From contig CP134492.1 in the NCBI GenBank assembly GCA_031761875.1, forward strand, positions 4,216,001 to 4,280,000: a stretch of DNA of 64,000 nucleotides. The letters run 5' to 3'. The translations under genes and the position numbers were made by a program. Under the pieces are notes generated by a model. It saw only the letters and a program-made list of their open reading frames with translations. It ran no database searches and was not told where the DNA came from. Below, piece after piece: positions 36,442 through 46,000 of this stretch (the stretch's first letter is position 1; every line of letters begins with the position of its first letter). The stretch comes from Bacillaceae bacterium IKA-2. GTDB lineage: Bacteria > Bacillota > Bacilli > Bacillales > Anaerobacillaceae.

Positions 36442-37110
36442 ATGAATCTTTCTAATTCCAACCGCGAGAAACCTAGAGTCCTGATCATGACTGCCGTTGC
36501 TGCTGAGCAAGAAGCTGTCTTACGAGGAATCAAAAATAATAGTAAAATTGATGTTGTCGCAGCTGGAGTCGGACCTGTACAGGCCGGGGTTAGTACAACA
36601 AAAGCGTTAAGCAAAGCAAACTATAATTTAGTGATTAGTGTTGGTATCGGTGGCGGATTCAGTGGCCATGCAGAAATGGGTGATGTCGTTGTGGCAACCA
36701 GTATTATTGCCGCTGATCTCGGTGTCCAAACAGGAGACGGCTTTGTTTTTATCGAACAGTTAGGCTTTGGCTCTTCACAAGTTTCTATAGACGAATCGCT
36801 TGCAAAAAAAATAAGCACAGCTCTAAAAATAGCTGAACTATCGATTAAAAGGGGGCCGATCCTCACTGTCAGTACTGTTACGGGTACACAAGCGACAACT
36901 TTAGAAATGATTTCTAGAGTCCCAGGCGCAACAGCCGAAGCAATGGAAGGCTTTGGTGTTGCGACAGCCGCCGCCGACGCTGGAGTTCCGGTCCTTGAAA
37001 TACGGACTATCTCAAACCTTGTTGGTCCCCGTGACCGAAGTGCTTGGCAATTAAAAGAAGCTCTTGAAACTTTAGAAAATGTAAGTTCAGTATTAGCGGA
37101 GGTGTTATAA
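36442..37110 (+). CDS. mqnB: Futalosine hydrolase MqnB
   Basis: Nucleosidase of the futalosine route to menaquinone, releasing hypoxanthine from futalosine. At 222 residues it has the purine-nucleoside-phosphorylase fold: VAAGVGPVQAG, VISVGIGGGFSGHAEMGDVV, and EAMEGFGVATAAADAGVPVLEIRTISNLVGPRDR in pieces near 165-205. GGAG precedes ATG. It ends one base before mqnD, so the two form a coupled pair. Other pathway genes (mqnA, C, E) are not here. Confidence 0.92.
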   Translation: MNLSNSNREKPRVLIMTAVAAEQEAVLRGIKNNSKIDVVAAGVGPVQAGVSTTKALSKANYNLVISVGIGGGFSGHAEMGDVVVATSIIAADLGVQTGDGFVFIEQLGFGSSQVSIDESLAKKISTALKIAELSIKRGPILTVSTVTGTQATTLEMISRVPGATAEAMEGFGVATAAADAGVPVLEIRTISNLVGPRDRSAWQLKEALETLENVSSVLAEVL

Positions 37111-37111
37111 A

Positions 37112-37942
37112 ATGAAGATCGTATTTTCTCCCTGTCCTAACGATACATTTATATTTCACGCTTTAGTTCATGGCTTAGTACCTGGCGCGCCAAAGCTAGA
37201 CGTTACGTATGCTGACATTGATGTAACAAACAAGTTAGCCCTTGATAGCAACGGTCCTGATATTTTAAAAATTTCATTTGCAGCTCTACCGTGGGCGCTT
37301 TCTGAATACGCCTTACTTCCATGTGGCGGAGCTCTTGGCAGGGGTTGTGGACCACTTGTTTTAGCAAAAGAAAGCTTAACAAACCCAGCATCACTAAGTG
37401 GAAAGCGTATTGCTGTTCCTAGTGAACGTTCAACAGCTTATTTACTTTTTCGCTTGTGGGCGGCACGTCTTGTTCCAGGAGGTGTCGGCGAAATAGTTGT
37501 CATGCCGTTCCATGAAATTATGCCTGCCGTTCGTGAAGGTCTAGTTGATGCAGGTTTAGTGATTCATGAAGCTCGCTTTACATACAAAACATTTGGATTA
37601 TCACTTCTCACTGATTTAGGAGACTGGTGGGAGGGCGACACCGGATTACCGATTCCGTTAGGAGCTATTATCGCTCGCCGCTCGCTAGACTTAAAAGCTA
37701 TTTCAGGCTGGATTCGCAAGTCTGTTGAGTATGCTTGGGCACATCCTGAAGAATCACGTCAATATGTAATGAGTCACGCCCAAGAGCTATCACCAGAAGT
37801 GGCAGATGCTCATATTGATTTATATGTTAATCAGTTTTCGGCAAATTTAGGTGAAGATGGTTACGCGGCGATCACAGCTTTACTCGGTCGAGCTGCAAAA
37901 GAAGGCTTAATCCCAGAAGTTGATTTAGAGGCTTTACGATAA
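37112..37942 (+). CDS. mqnD: 1,4-dihydroxy-6-naphthoate synthase MqnD
   Basis: Makes 1,4-dihydroxy-6-naphthoate from cyclic dehypoxanthine futalosine in menaquinone biosynthesis. It has 276 residues of the periplasmic-binding-protein-like fold: FSPCPNDTFIFHALVHG at the start, SFAALPWALSEYALLPCGGA and PSERSTAYLLFRLW in the middle, VDAGLVIHEARFTY after that. Overlap-type spacing with mqnB shows an operon. Presence of the pair indicates the futalosine rather than the classical Men pathway. Confidence 0.93.
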   Translation: MKIVFSPCPNDTFIFHALVHGLVPGAPKLDVTYADIDVTNKLALDSNGPDILKISFAALPWALSEYALLPCGGALGRGCGPLVLAKESLTNPASLSGKRIAVPSERSTAYLLFRLWAARLVPGGVGEIVVMPFHEIMPAVREGLVDAGLVIHEARFTYKTFGLSLLTDLGDWWEGDTGLPIPLGAIIARRSLDLKAISGWIRKSVEYAWAHPEESRQYVMSHAQELSPEVADAHIDLYVNQFSANLGEDGYAAITALLGRAAKEGLIPEVDLEALR

Positions 37943-38029
37943 TATCGTATAACCGTCACTTGTTATTAAGAGCGCATTTCAATTAGGAAGCCCTGACTCG
38001 AAATTATCTAGGAATCGGAGATGTCTTAT

Positions 38030-38968
38030 ATGAATAAACTTCTTTCCAACCAATCTCCTTATTTACTGCTAATTTTAGCGACCATGATCTGGGGCGGGAA
38101 TTTCGTAATTGGGCGCGCAATTGTTGGTGAACTCCCACCCTTTACATTGTCATTTCTGCGCTGGATTTTGGCTGCTTTGATTTTTATCCCCTTTGTTTGG
38201 GGTGAATTAGTGATTCAAAAAGAAAAACTACTAAAACATTGGCGTCCCTTACTTTTAATGAGCCTGACAGGTATAGCTGGGTTTAACACCATGCTCTACG
38301 CTGGATTGCATTATACGACATCGATTAACGCATCACTCGTTAATACTACAGCTCCAGTACTTTTTGCTGCCCTTGCTTACTTTATTTTAAAAGAGGGAAT
38401 TAACAAAAATCAGGTGAAGGGAATTATTTTATCTTTAGCAGGCGTTTTACTAATTTTTTCCCAAGGCTCATTAGATATTTTGCTTACCTTTTCTTTTAAC
38501 ATCGGCGATCTAATCGTATTTGCTGCAGTTATCCTATGGACACTTTACTCGATTATCATTAAGCATAGTGCTTACAAACTACCTCAACTAAGTTCTCTAG
38601 CTGTTACTATGGTTGGTGGTATCTTCATTTTATTTCCGTTTTTCTTCTGGGAGATTTTCATTTCAGGAAAAGAAGTTGTTTGGTCGCTTGGTTCAGTAGC
38701 GACAATTGGCTATGTAGGTATTTTTGCTTCTGTTGTAGCATTTCTTTCGTGGAATAATGCCGTCAGCAAAATCGGGCCAGGTAAGGCAGGCATTTTCCTG
38801 TTACTTATTCCTGTTTTCACTACAATATTTGCAATAATTTTCATTGGCGAATCGCTTAAATGGTATCAACTCGTGGGTGGAATATTAGCTATCACTGGTA
38901 TTTATCTATCTACTAGAGTCGGCGCACAAAACAAAATTAATACGACCCAAAAAAGGTCGGTCACCTAA
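38030..38968 (+). CDS. EamA/DMT-family transporter
   Basis: A 312-residue drug/metabolite transporter with ten membrane segments in two EamA halves: TMIWGGNFVIGRAIVGELPP in TM1 and SVVAFLSWNNAVSKIGPGKA in TM8-9. Substrate unknown. The start at 38030 fits GGAG better than the ATG nine bases earlier, which abuts that site. It is followed by a terminator. Confidence 0.85.
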   Translation: MNKLLSNQSPYLLLILATMIWGGNFVIGRAIVGELPPFTLSFLRWILAALIFIPFVWGELVIQKEKLLKHWRPLLLMSLTGIAGFNTMLYAGLHYTTSINASLVNTTAPVLFAALAYFILKEGINKNQVKGIILSLAGVLLIFSQGSLDILLTFSFNIGDLIVFAAVILWTLYSIIIKHSAYKLPQLSSLAVTMVGGIFILFPFFFWEIFISGKEVVWSLGSVATIGYVGIFASVVAFLSWNNAVSKIGPGKAGIFLLLIPVFTTIFAIIFIGESLKWYQLVGGILAITGIYLSTRVGAQNKINTTQKRSVT

Positions 38969-38994
38969 TTAAATAGGTGAGCCGCCCTTTTTTT
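38948..38994 (+). terminator. Terminator after the EamA transporter gene
   Basis: AGG-T-CGG-T-CACCT-AATTAAAT-AGGTG-AG-CCG-C-CCT followed by T7. Confidence 0.8.
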
Positions 38995-39011
38995 CCTGGT
39001 GTAATACACTT

Positions 39012-39100
39012 TGGTGTCAGACACCTTCAACGAAGTTTGTGAAATCAAAAATCTGATTTCATCGCATTCTTGCGCTTATTTCACATGGTGTCTGGCACCA
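39012..39100. repeat. GGTGTCAGACACC inverted-repeat element at the rlmN 3' end
   Basis: Left arm TGGTGTCAGACACC (39012-39025), then GTGAAAT ... ATTTCAC, then right arm TGGTGTCTGGCACCA (39086-39100). The arms match those of the hairpin at 18415-18460, but here 60 bases separate them. The right arm supplies the last codons (MVPDTM) and stop of rlmN. Confidence 0.7.
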
Positions 39101-40160
39101 TCTCTTCTTGTTTTTTCACCTGCTTACTTCGTAATTGTCCGCAGGCTGCATCAATATCGGTGCCTTGTTCAAGGCGAATATTAGAATTAATACCATTTTT
39201 CTTTAATACATCATAAAATGCTAGCACTTTCTCATGCTCACTTCTTTGGTATTGACTATGCTCATCGACAGGATTATATGGTATTAGGTTAACAGATGTT
39301 AGTCGTTTATCTTTAAGGAGATCTGCAAGTTGCTGGGCATGTTCGATATGATCATTCAAATCCTTCAGCATAATATATTCAAACATCACTCGTTTGTTGG
39401 TTTTTTCAATATAATAATTAACGGCGCTCATTAACTTCTCAATTGGAATCGCCTGATTGATTTTCATAATTTTTGTTCGCAGTTCGTTATTTGGTGCATG
39501 TAAAGAAATGGCCAAATTGACATGCGAATTTAAATTGGCAAATTCATAAAGTTTATCGGCAAGACCACTTGTCGATACAGTAATTCTTCTTGGTGCAATC
39601 GCAAGCCCTAATGGATCTTTAATGACTTCTAAAAAATCAACCATGTTTTCAAAATTATCAAATGGCTCACCAATCCCCATAACGACAACGTTACTTACTT
39701 TTTCAGCATGACCTTTTTTGTCGAGGTGAAGTTGAACATTGATAATTTGCTCGACAATTTCGCCACTAGTTAAATCACGACTTTTACTGATTAACCCACT
39801 TGCACAAAAACTACAACCGATATTACAGCCTACTTGTGTTGTGACACAAACTGCTAATCCATGTTTTTGCCTCATTAGAACTGTTTCAATAAGGTTACCG
39901 TCACTTAGCTTAAATAAAAACTTAATCGTCCCATCTGTCGCTTCCTGCTTTACATGCTCAGTTAACGTCTGAAGTAGAAAATTTTCAGCTAATAATTCAA
40001 GACAATCTATATTAACCCCATTCATATCAGTAAAATCAGTTACTCGTTTTCGATAAAGCTGTTCCCAAACTTGTTTCGCACGAGATTTTTTATGACCATG
40101 TTCGCTAAGCCAAACTACCAGTTGTTCATATGTTAATCCGTAAATGGATTTTCTGGTCAT
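39081..40160 (-). CDS. rlmN: RlmN-type 23S rRNA A2503 / tRNA A37 C2-methyltransferase
   Basis: Radical SAM enzyme that methylates C2 of adenine 2503 in 23S rRNA and adenine 37 in some tRNAs. It has 359 residues. The cluster motif CNIGCSFC is near 110-117, with [15 protein letters not shown] following. The methyl-carrying cysteine lies in [13 protein letters not shown] (about 339). GAGGAGAA precedes ATG. The last six residues come from an inserted GGTGTC repeat, so the native C-terminus may have been slightly different. Distinguishing RlmN from Cfr relies on overall similarity. Confidence 0.9.
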   Translation of the reverse strand: MTRKSIYGLTYEQLVVWLSEHGHKKSRAKQVWEQLYRKRVTDFTDMNGVNIDCLELLAENFLLQTLTEHVKQEATDGTIKFLFKLSDGNLIETVLMRQKHGLAVCVTTQVGCNIGCSFCASGLISKSRDLTSGEIVEQIINVQLHLDKKGHAEKVSNVVVMGIGEPFDNFENMVDFLEVIKDPLGLAIAPRRITVSTSGLADKLYEFANLNSHVNLAISLHAPNNELRTKIMKINQAIPIEKLMSAVNYYIEKTNKRVMFEYIMLKDLNDHIEHAQQLADLLKDKRLTSVNLIPYNPVDEHSQYQRSEHEKVLAFYDVLKKNGINSNIRLEQGTDIDAACGQLRSKQVKKQEEMVPDTM

Positions 40161-40358
40161 TTTATTCTCCTCATTTCAAAACTAAAACTTAAAATCCATA
40201 CCTATTCTACTCAATAAGGCTTTAACTAGCAAATTTTTTACTGCCTTCATCTAAAATGTTGTCAACAATTAAGTGATCTTTCCCTTCGACGACCCATATG
40301 AGCTCCCTTATTATAGACTGAGCAGAAATTTCACCTGCTTACGTCAACTATATTCTTC

Positions 40359-41621
40359 TTAAAACGCAAACACACCAAAAATCAGTGTCGATATCGTAAC
40401 GATTACAAGGCCAATAGCAGTTTCATAGGGAAGTAGTTTAAAGCGTTCTTTTAACCCCATATTTACACTTCCACGAGTAATGTGAAAATAGGTGCCGTGT
40501 GGTAAATGATCAAGGACAATTGCTCCTGCATGAACCATTGCCGCACCTGCCAATGCTTGAACTCCTAAGGAAATTATTGTCGGTGCAAATACATTTCCGG
40601 CCACCGCTGTCGCTGCCGCCGTCGAACCAGTTGCCCCTGACATTGTAATACCTGCAATTGGCGCGATCCAATACGGTGCAATGCCAAGAGAATCAATCAT
40701 TTCCAAAGTGAGCGGAATTAACGCCGAGTGAGCGATAACCCCTGCCAATGTCCCAGTTCCAAGTAATAAGATCGCAATACCAGACATTTTTGCTATTCCA
40801 GAAGCTGCAAAAGCATTTATTTGGTTTCCTTTTCTCATAAAAAGAGCCCCAGCAATTCCACCGATAGGTAAAGCAATAAGTGGATCAATATTGATCCCGA
40901 ATAGCGGCTGAAACAGAAGTAACAAAATCGCCACAGCAGGACCACTTAAGGACGTCCATAAAGATGGTAGCTTTTCAGAAAATTGTTCTTGAAGATCTAT
41001 TTCCTTTACAAAACTGCCACGATTTATGAGGCGTTTCGACAAAAAATAAGTGATTGCAACTCCGCCTAATGCTGGTAAAATTCCAGCAAACATAACCGCA
41101 GTTAAAGGTACCTGAAAAGCTTCCGCCGCTGCAATTGTATTTGGATTAGGCGAAATAATATTTCCCGCTTTTCCCCCTCCAGAAATAGCAAGTAAAATAG
41201 CAAATTTAGATATATTTGCTCGTTTAGCAATTGATAACGCAATTGGAGCAACGGTTAGGATTGCCACACCAATAAAAACACCGACACCTGTTAATATCAT
41301 TGTAGCGCCAGTAATTGCTAATAGAGCTTTGGTTTCACCAAGTTTATGTAAAATCGATTCTGCAATTCGTTTTGCAGCCCCAGAATCGATTAAAACACCA
41401 GCTAAGACACCTGCAGCCAAAACGCGAAGAACGACACCGGTCATCCCTTCGGCCCCACGAACCATGACTTGAACAGATTCGACCATTGATAATCCGCCAA
41501 CAAGCCCACCTGTTAGCGCACCGAGCATCATCGCATATGCTGGGCTTACTTTTCTTAAAATTAATAATATTGTTATAGCAAGCCCCAAAATTGTTCCAAA
41601 GCTACTAATTTCTAAATCCAT
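40359..41621 (-). CDS. GntP-family permease (gluconate/organic acid)
   Basis: A 420-residue permease with about 12 membrane segments: TGVVLRVLAAGVLAGVLIDS and AGNIISPNPNTIAAAEAF are typical of GntP-family sugar-acid:H+ symporters. The substrate (gluconate, glycerate or similar) cannot be decided, and no catabolic genes flank it. The start at 41621 fits GGGAG eight bases upstream; an in-frame GTG three codons earlier does not. Confidence 0.87.
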   Translation of the reverse strand: MDLEISSFGTILGLAITILLILRKVSPAYAMMLGALTGGLVGGLSMVESVQVMVRGAEGMTGVVLRVLAAGVLAGVLIDSGAAKRIAESILHKLGETKALLAITGATMILTGVGVFIGVAILTVAPIALSIAKRANISKFAILLAISGGGKAGNIISPNPNTIAAAEAFQVPLTAVMFAGILPALGGVAITYFLSKRLINRGSFVKEIDLQEQFSEKLPSLWTSLSGPAVAILLLLFQPLFGINIDPLIALPIGGIAGALFMRKGNQINAFAASGIAKMSGIAILLLGTGTLAGVIAHSALIPLTLEMIDSLGIAPYWIAPIAGITMSGATGSTAAATAVAGNVFAPTIISLGVQALAGAAMVHAGAIVLDHLPHGTYFHITRGSVNMGLKERFKLLPYETAIGLVIVTISTLIFGVFAF

Positions 41622-41738
41622 TGACTTCACTCCCGATAAAAACCACGTTCTTATTTATTAGTTTATCGTAATTAACAAATTAGTGGTAGATAATTGATCT
41701 GCACCTACTGAAAGTCTACACGAATAAACTCGGTTTGT

Positions 41739-41942
41739 TTAAAGTTCCTTTGATACTTCATCTATATTTAGCTTATGTGCAATAAGAACAAAAAAGGCAA
41801 GCGCATGATCAAAATGTCCTTTACAAAAGATACACTTTAGATAGCAACCTGCCTTTTCTCTGTTTACATGAATCATAATCTTACTTTTTCTTCTTGGACA
41901 ATTCTCTCTACTGCTTTTAACTTGCGGAGTTAATCGCCCCAT
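41739..41942 (-). CDS. Possible small zinc-ribbon-like protein
   Basis: A 67-codon frame from ATG at 41942 with cysteines arranged C15 and C33-x3-C37-x2-C40 followed by His residues, reminiscent of a small zinc-binding protein. The ribosome site is weak (AAAGATGG). It lies between galU and the GntP gene in the same direction. Not recognised; it may not be real. Confidence 0.35.
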   Translation of the reverse strand: MGRLTPQVKSSRENCPRRKSKIMIHVNREKAGCYLKCIFCKGHFDHALAFFVLIAHKLNIDEVSKEL

Positions 41943-41980
41943 GCGGCCATCTTTATTAAATGATGATAGTAAGTCAATTG

Positions 41981-42018
41981 AATATTCCTAGAGCACCAAG
42001 CGTTGCTTTAGGGATATT
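41981..42018 (-). terminator. Long hairpin at the galU 3' end
   Basis: AATATTCCTAGAGC pairs with GCTTTAGGGATATT (14 bp, two G-U pairs), loop ACCAAGCGTT. It touches the galU stop; no T-run, so it may stabilise the 3' end rather than terminate. Confidence 0.45.
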
Positions 42019-42893
42019 TACACATGAAAATTTTTTGCACAAAAATTGTTTAACTTTCCCTTTAATTCATCTTTTTCCATCGCTAGAGATAATGTCGCTT
42101 CAATGTAACCCCATACGTCCCCGATATCAAAACGCTTACCTTCCAATATACTAGCTTGCATACCGTGCGTACGACAAAGCGTTTTAAGCGCATCAGTTAA
42201 TTGAATTTCTCCACCACTTCCAGGCTTGGTTTTTTCTAAAATCTCAAATATATCAGGGTGAATGATATAACGCCCGACAATCGCCATATTTGATGGAGCA
42301 AGCTCTATACTAGGCTTTTCAACTAAATCATTTAAATCATAAACATGATCGTCGAGTTTGTTACCAGAAATAATCCCATACTTAGACACTTCTTGCTTCG
42401 CAACTGCTTGAACACCAACAATACTTTTTCCATATTGTTCATATTGCTCAATCATTTGGCGAAGTGCTGGTTTTGCTGGATGATGAATAACATCGTCGCC
42501 TAATAAAACCGCAAACGGTTCATCTCCAACAAAGCAGCGGGCACAGTAAACAGCATTACCTAGACCTAGTTGTTCTTTTTGTCGAATAAAATGAATATCT
42601 GCCATTTTTGCGATAGTTACTACTTCCTTATATTGAGCCCACTTGCCACGACTTTTAAGCATATTCTCCAACTCAATACTATGATCGAAATGATCCTCAA
42701 TGGATCGTTTATTTCGCCCAGTTATAATTAAAATATGTTCAATTCCTGACGCAATTGCTTCTTCAACAATATATTGAATTGTCGGTTTGTTAATTAACGG
42801 AAGCATTTCTTTAGGCTGTGATTTGGTAGCCGGTAAAAATCGTGTTCCAAAACCAGCAGCAGGAATAATTGCTTTTCTAATCTTTTTCCCCAT
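42018..42893 (-). CDS. galU: UTP-glucose-1-phosphate uridylyltransferase
   Basis: Makes UDP-glucose from UTP and glucose-1-phosphate. It has 291 residues; the nucleotide-binding opening KKIRKAIIPAAGFGTRFLPA is intact, with KEMLPLINKP and GSGGEIQLTDAL later. ATG at 42893 follows GGAGGAG; a TTG one codon earlier is not needed. It lies 160 bases downstream of the glucan synthase gene in the same direction, and UDP-glucose is that enzyme's expected donor, so they probably work together. Confidence 0.94.
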   Translation of the reverse strand: MGKKIRKAIIPAAGFGTRFLPATKSQPKEMLPLINKPTIQYIVEEAIASGIEHILIITGRNKRSIEDHFDHSIELENMLKSRGKWAQYKEVVTIAKMADIHFIRQKEQLGLGNAVYCARCFVGDEPFAVLLGDDVIHHPAKPALRQMIEQYEQYGKSIVGVQAVAKQEVSKYGIISGNKLDDHVYDLNDLVEKPSIELAPSNMAIVGRYIIHPDIFEILEKTKPGSGGEIQLTDALKTLCRTHGMQASILEGKRFDIGDVWGYIEATLSLAMEKDELKGKLNNFCAKNFHV

Positions 42894-42999
42894 CAAACAA
42901 TCTCCTCCAATTATTAACGCTCATTTTAAGTTTAAATCTCCTTAAAATGAGCGCATCTCATATTTACTAGAAGTGTGTGTTCAAAAAGGAAGATAATCA

Positions 43000-43034
43000 G
43001 AACCACCGCAGAAATTCGACTGCTGTGGTTACCG
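43000..43034 (-). terminator. Weak hairpin after the glucan synthase gene
   Basis: AACCACAGCAG pairs with CTGCGGTGGTT (one mismatch). No clean T-run follows on the minus strand, so read-through into galU is possible. Confidence 0.45.
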
Positions 43035-43052
43035 GATTCTTTTGAACTTTCT

Positions 43053-46000
43053 CTACAAAACCACTTCCACATTATGATCTATCTTATTATCTTCTAACAA
43101 TACATATGCCCCTTCTTCTGAAAAAAAGACCTCATTGCCATCTACTATTAATTGTTTTACACCTTTTCGATTACTCGATTGATTTTTTACAGTAATAAGG
43201 TACAAGGTCTCGCCAAAACGATAGGAAATAGTAAAACCTGGCCAATCGCTCGGAATACATGGATCAACAAATAATTTTTTGCCGCGACGCCTAATCCCAA
43301 GTATCGATTCAATTCCTGCCTGATACATCCAGCTTGAAGCTCCTGTATACCATGTCCAGCCTGCCTGCCCCTCGTGCGGCTCTGCTGTGTAAACATCCGC
43401 CGCCATAACATAAGGTTCTCCAATATACTTCCTGACTTCTTGATCTGTTCTCGTGTGTGTCATTGGATTAAGCATCCTAAACATTTCAAGTGCCTTATCT
43501 CCTTCTCCGAGCTCACACCAAGCGACGATCCCCCAAATAACACCATGCGTATACTGGGCACCATTTTCTCGAATACCAGGTGGATATCCTTGAATATAAC
43601 CAGGACTTGGTTCAGTCCGGTCAAAAGCAGGAGTTAATAAACGTACAACAGATAGATCCCGATCTACTAACTCTCGATCAAATGACCTCATAGCTTGAAG
43701 TGCTCGCTCTTTTGGAGCTGCACCTGATATCACGGACCAAGATTGAGCAATGGCGTCGATGCGACATTCTTCGTTCTGAATTGATCCTAGCCATTGACCT
43801 GAATCTGTAAATGCTCTGCGGTACCACTGACCATCCCAACCATGTTCATTTAATGCCACCATCATCTTATCCCTTACTTGCAAGTAGTGAGCTGCTTTAT
43901 CCGGATCGCCCTGTTCTATGCAAAGAAGGGAGAAACGTTTTAATACATCACAAATGAACCAACCTAACCAGACACTTTCACCACGCCCTTCTGCACCGAC
44001 AAGGTTCATGCCATCATTCCAATCTCCTACGCCAATTAGCGGTAAGCCATGTTCGCCAATCCGTCCCAATGCCTTATCAATTGCCCTTAGGCAATGCTCG
44101 TAAACCGTCCCCGTTTCAGTAGAATGTACAATAGGTTCATACCGTTCGTGCTCACCTTCACGGAGTGGTTCACTTTCTAGATACGGAGCGATTTCTTTAA
44201 GAATTATTTTATCACCTGTATGTTCGATATATCTAGAAGTACAGTAAGGTAGCCAGAGTAAATCATCAGAGAATAAAGTCCGGATACCGCGCTCTGTCTC
44301 TTCATGCCACCAGTGTTGCACATCTCCTTCTAAGTATTGATGTGATGCATGACGGATAATTTGCTCTCTCATAACTTCCGGAAGCGTGTGCAACAATGCC
44401 AAAGAATCTTGTAGTTGATCTCGGAATCCATATGCTCCTCCAGATTGGTAAAAAGCTGATCTCGCCCACAAACGGCAAGCAAGCGATTGATATAATAACC
44501 AGCCGTTCAAAAGGATATCAGTTTCCGGAGAAGGTGTAGAAACATTTATTTGGTCTAGGTGACGATTCCAAAAATTAATCACTTCTTCTAGAGCTTGTTC
44601 ACAAACGGATATTTGACTATATTTTTTTGCTAAGCTACTAACACCCTCATCTGATTGATCACAACCTAACAAAACATACACTATCTGTTCATCTCCTGGT
44701 TCAATTGTGATTTGCTTTTGAATAGCTCCACAACTGCTGTAACAAGAGCCAGTTCGACCAGACAACTGAACACGCTTCAACGCCGCAGGATTTTCCATGC
44801 TTCCATTACGACCGATAAATTCATTGCGGTCACCTGTCCAAGAGAGTGTTAATTTTTGATCTAGCTGATTATCAATACCAGAAAATATTCCTAAAAAAGC
44901 AGTTGCTTCTCGAAAGGTTTCTTGATACGTATTTTTAGCCGTTAAGATGTTAGCTGATTTTAACCACTCCGTTACAATATACGGAGCATTCGTTTGCCGT
45001 TGTACTCCTAATACCCATTCCGCATAGTAAGTCAAAGAAATACGTCTTTGCTTTGAAGTTTTATTATCAAGCTTAATCCTGATAATTTTCACAGGATCTT
45101 CTAAAGGGACATAAATCGTTGTTTCATGTTTAATACCATTTCGTTGGTGATTAAAGCGGGTATATCCTCTTCCATGCGTAACTTTATATGCTGATTTAGA
45201 ATGAGCGGTGGATGGGGCTAAAGACCACACTTCTCCACTTACTTCATCCCGTAAATATCCTGTTTCTCCTGGACGATCAAGTACAGGGTCATTTGACCAA
45301 GGCGTTAGCTTGCACTCACGGCTATTTCGCCACCATGTGTAGCCGGTACCCAGTTCTGAAACGAGACAGCCAAATTTAGGATTTGCGATAACATTAATCC
45401 ATGGCGCTGGTAAATGGTTACCATTTTTAATTTGAATAAAATACTCTTTTCCATTTTGAGAAAATCCCCCCCAACCATTAAAATACAACCAGTCCTGGGG
45501 ATTTTCTTCTTCCTCTGCACTTGCAGAAGAAGTGCTGTACTTCTCGCTAGTTGGTTCAGGTATTAATAATTCAGGTAAAGGTTCCTCATTCTCTGATTTC
45601 GGCAACCTCATTTGTGCATAAAGGCTTGGGCCTCCTGCACGAAAGACAGTACGAGCTATTGTCTCTAATAAAGCTTTATCGGATTCTGGCAATTGACTAG
45701 CCGAAACAACATAGACCCCAGACACTCCCTCGCCAAAACGGTCAACTCCCTGCTCTGCGGCACGTTGAAGTGCTTCCTGCAAATTTTGCTGATACCCTTC
45801 TTCCGATTCGTTTAGGACAACTAAATCAAATAAAATCCCAAGTCTCCGTAAATATTCATGACCAGTCAACAAACTCACAACAAATGGTAAGTGATTATGA
45901 TTGTCAATCCGAACAAGAACTACAGGACGGTCCCCAGATACACCATACGCCCAAAGACTTGACTGACCCTTTTGATTGGTTATGATATTATTTTGTCGCT

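Noticed and set aside
39081-40160. Cfr antibiotic-resistance methyltransferase instead of RlmN
   Set aside because: Length, N-terminus and overall motif spacing fit ordinary RlmN; nothing specific to Cfr was seen.
45305-45520. Short frames inside the glucan synthase gene on both strands
   Set aside because: All lie within one uninterrupted 2747-codon frame with recognisable domains; they are alternative-frame shadows.
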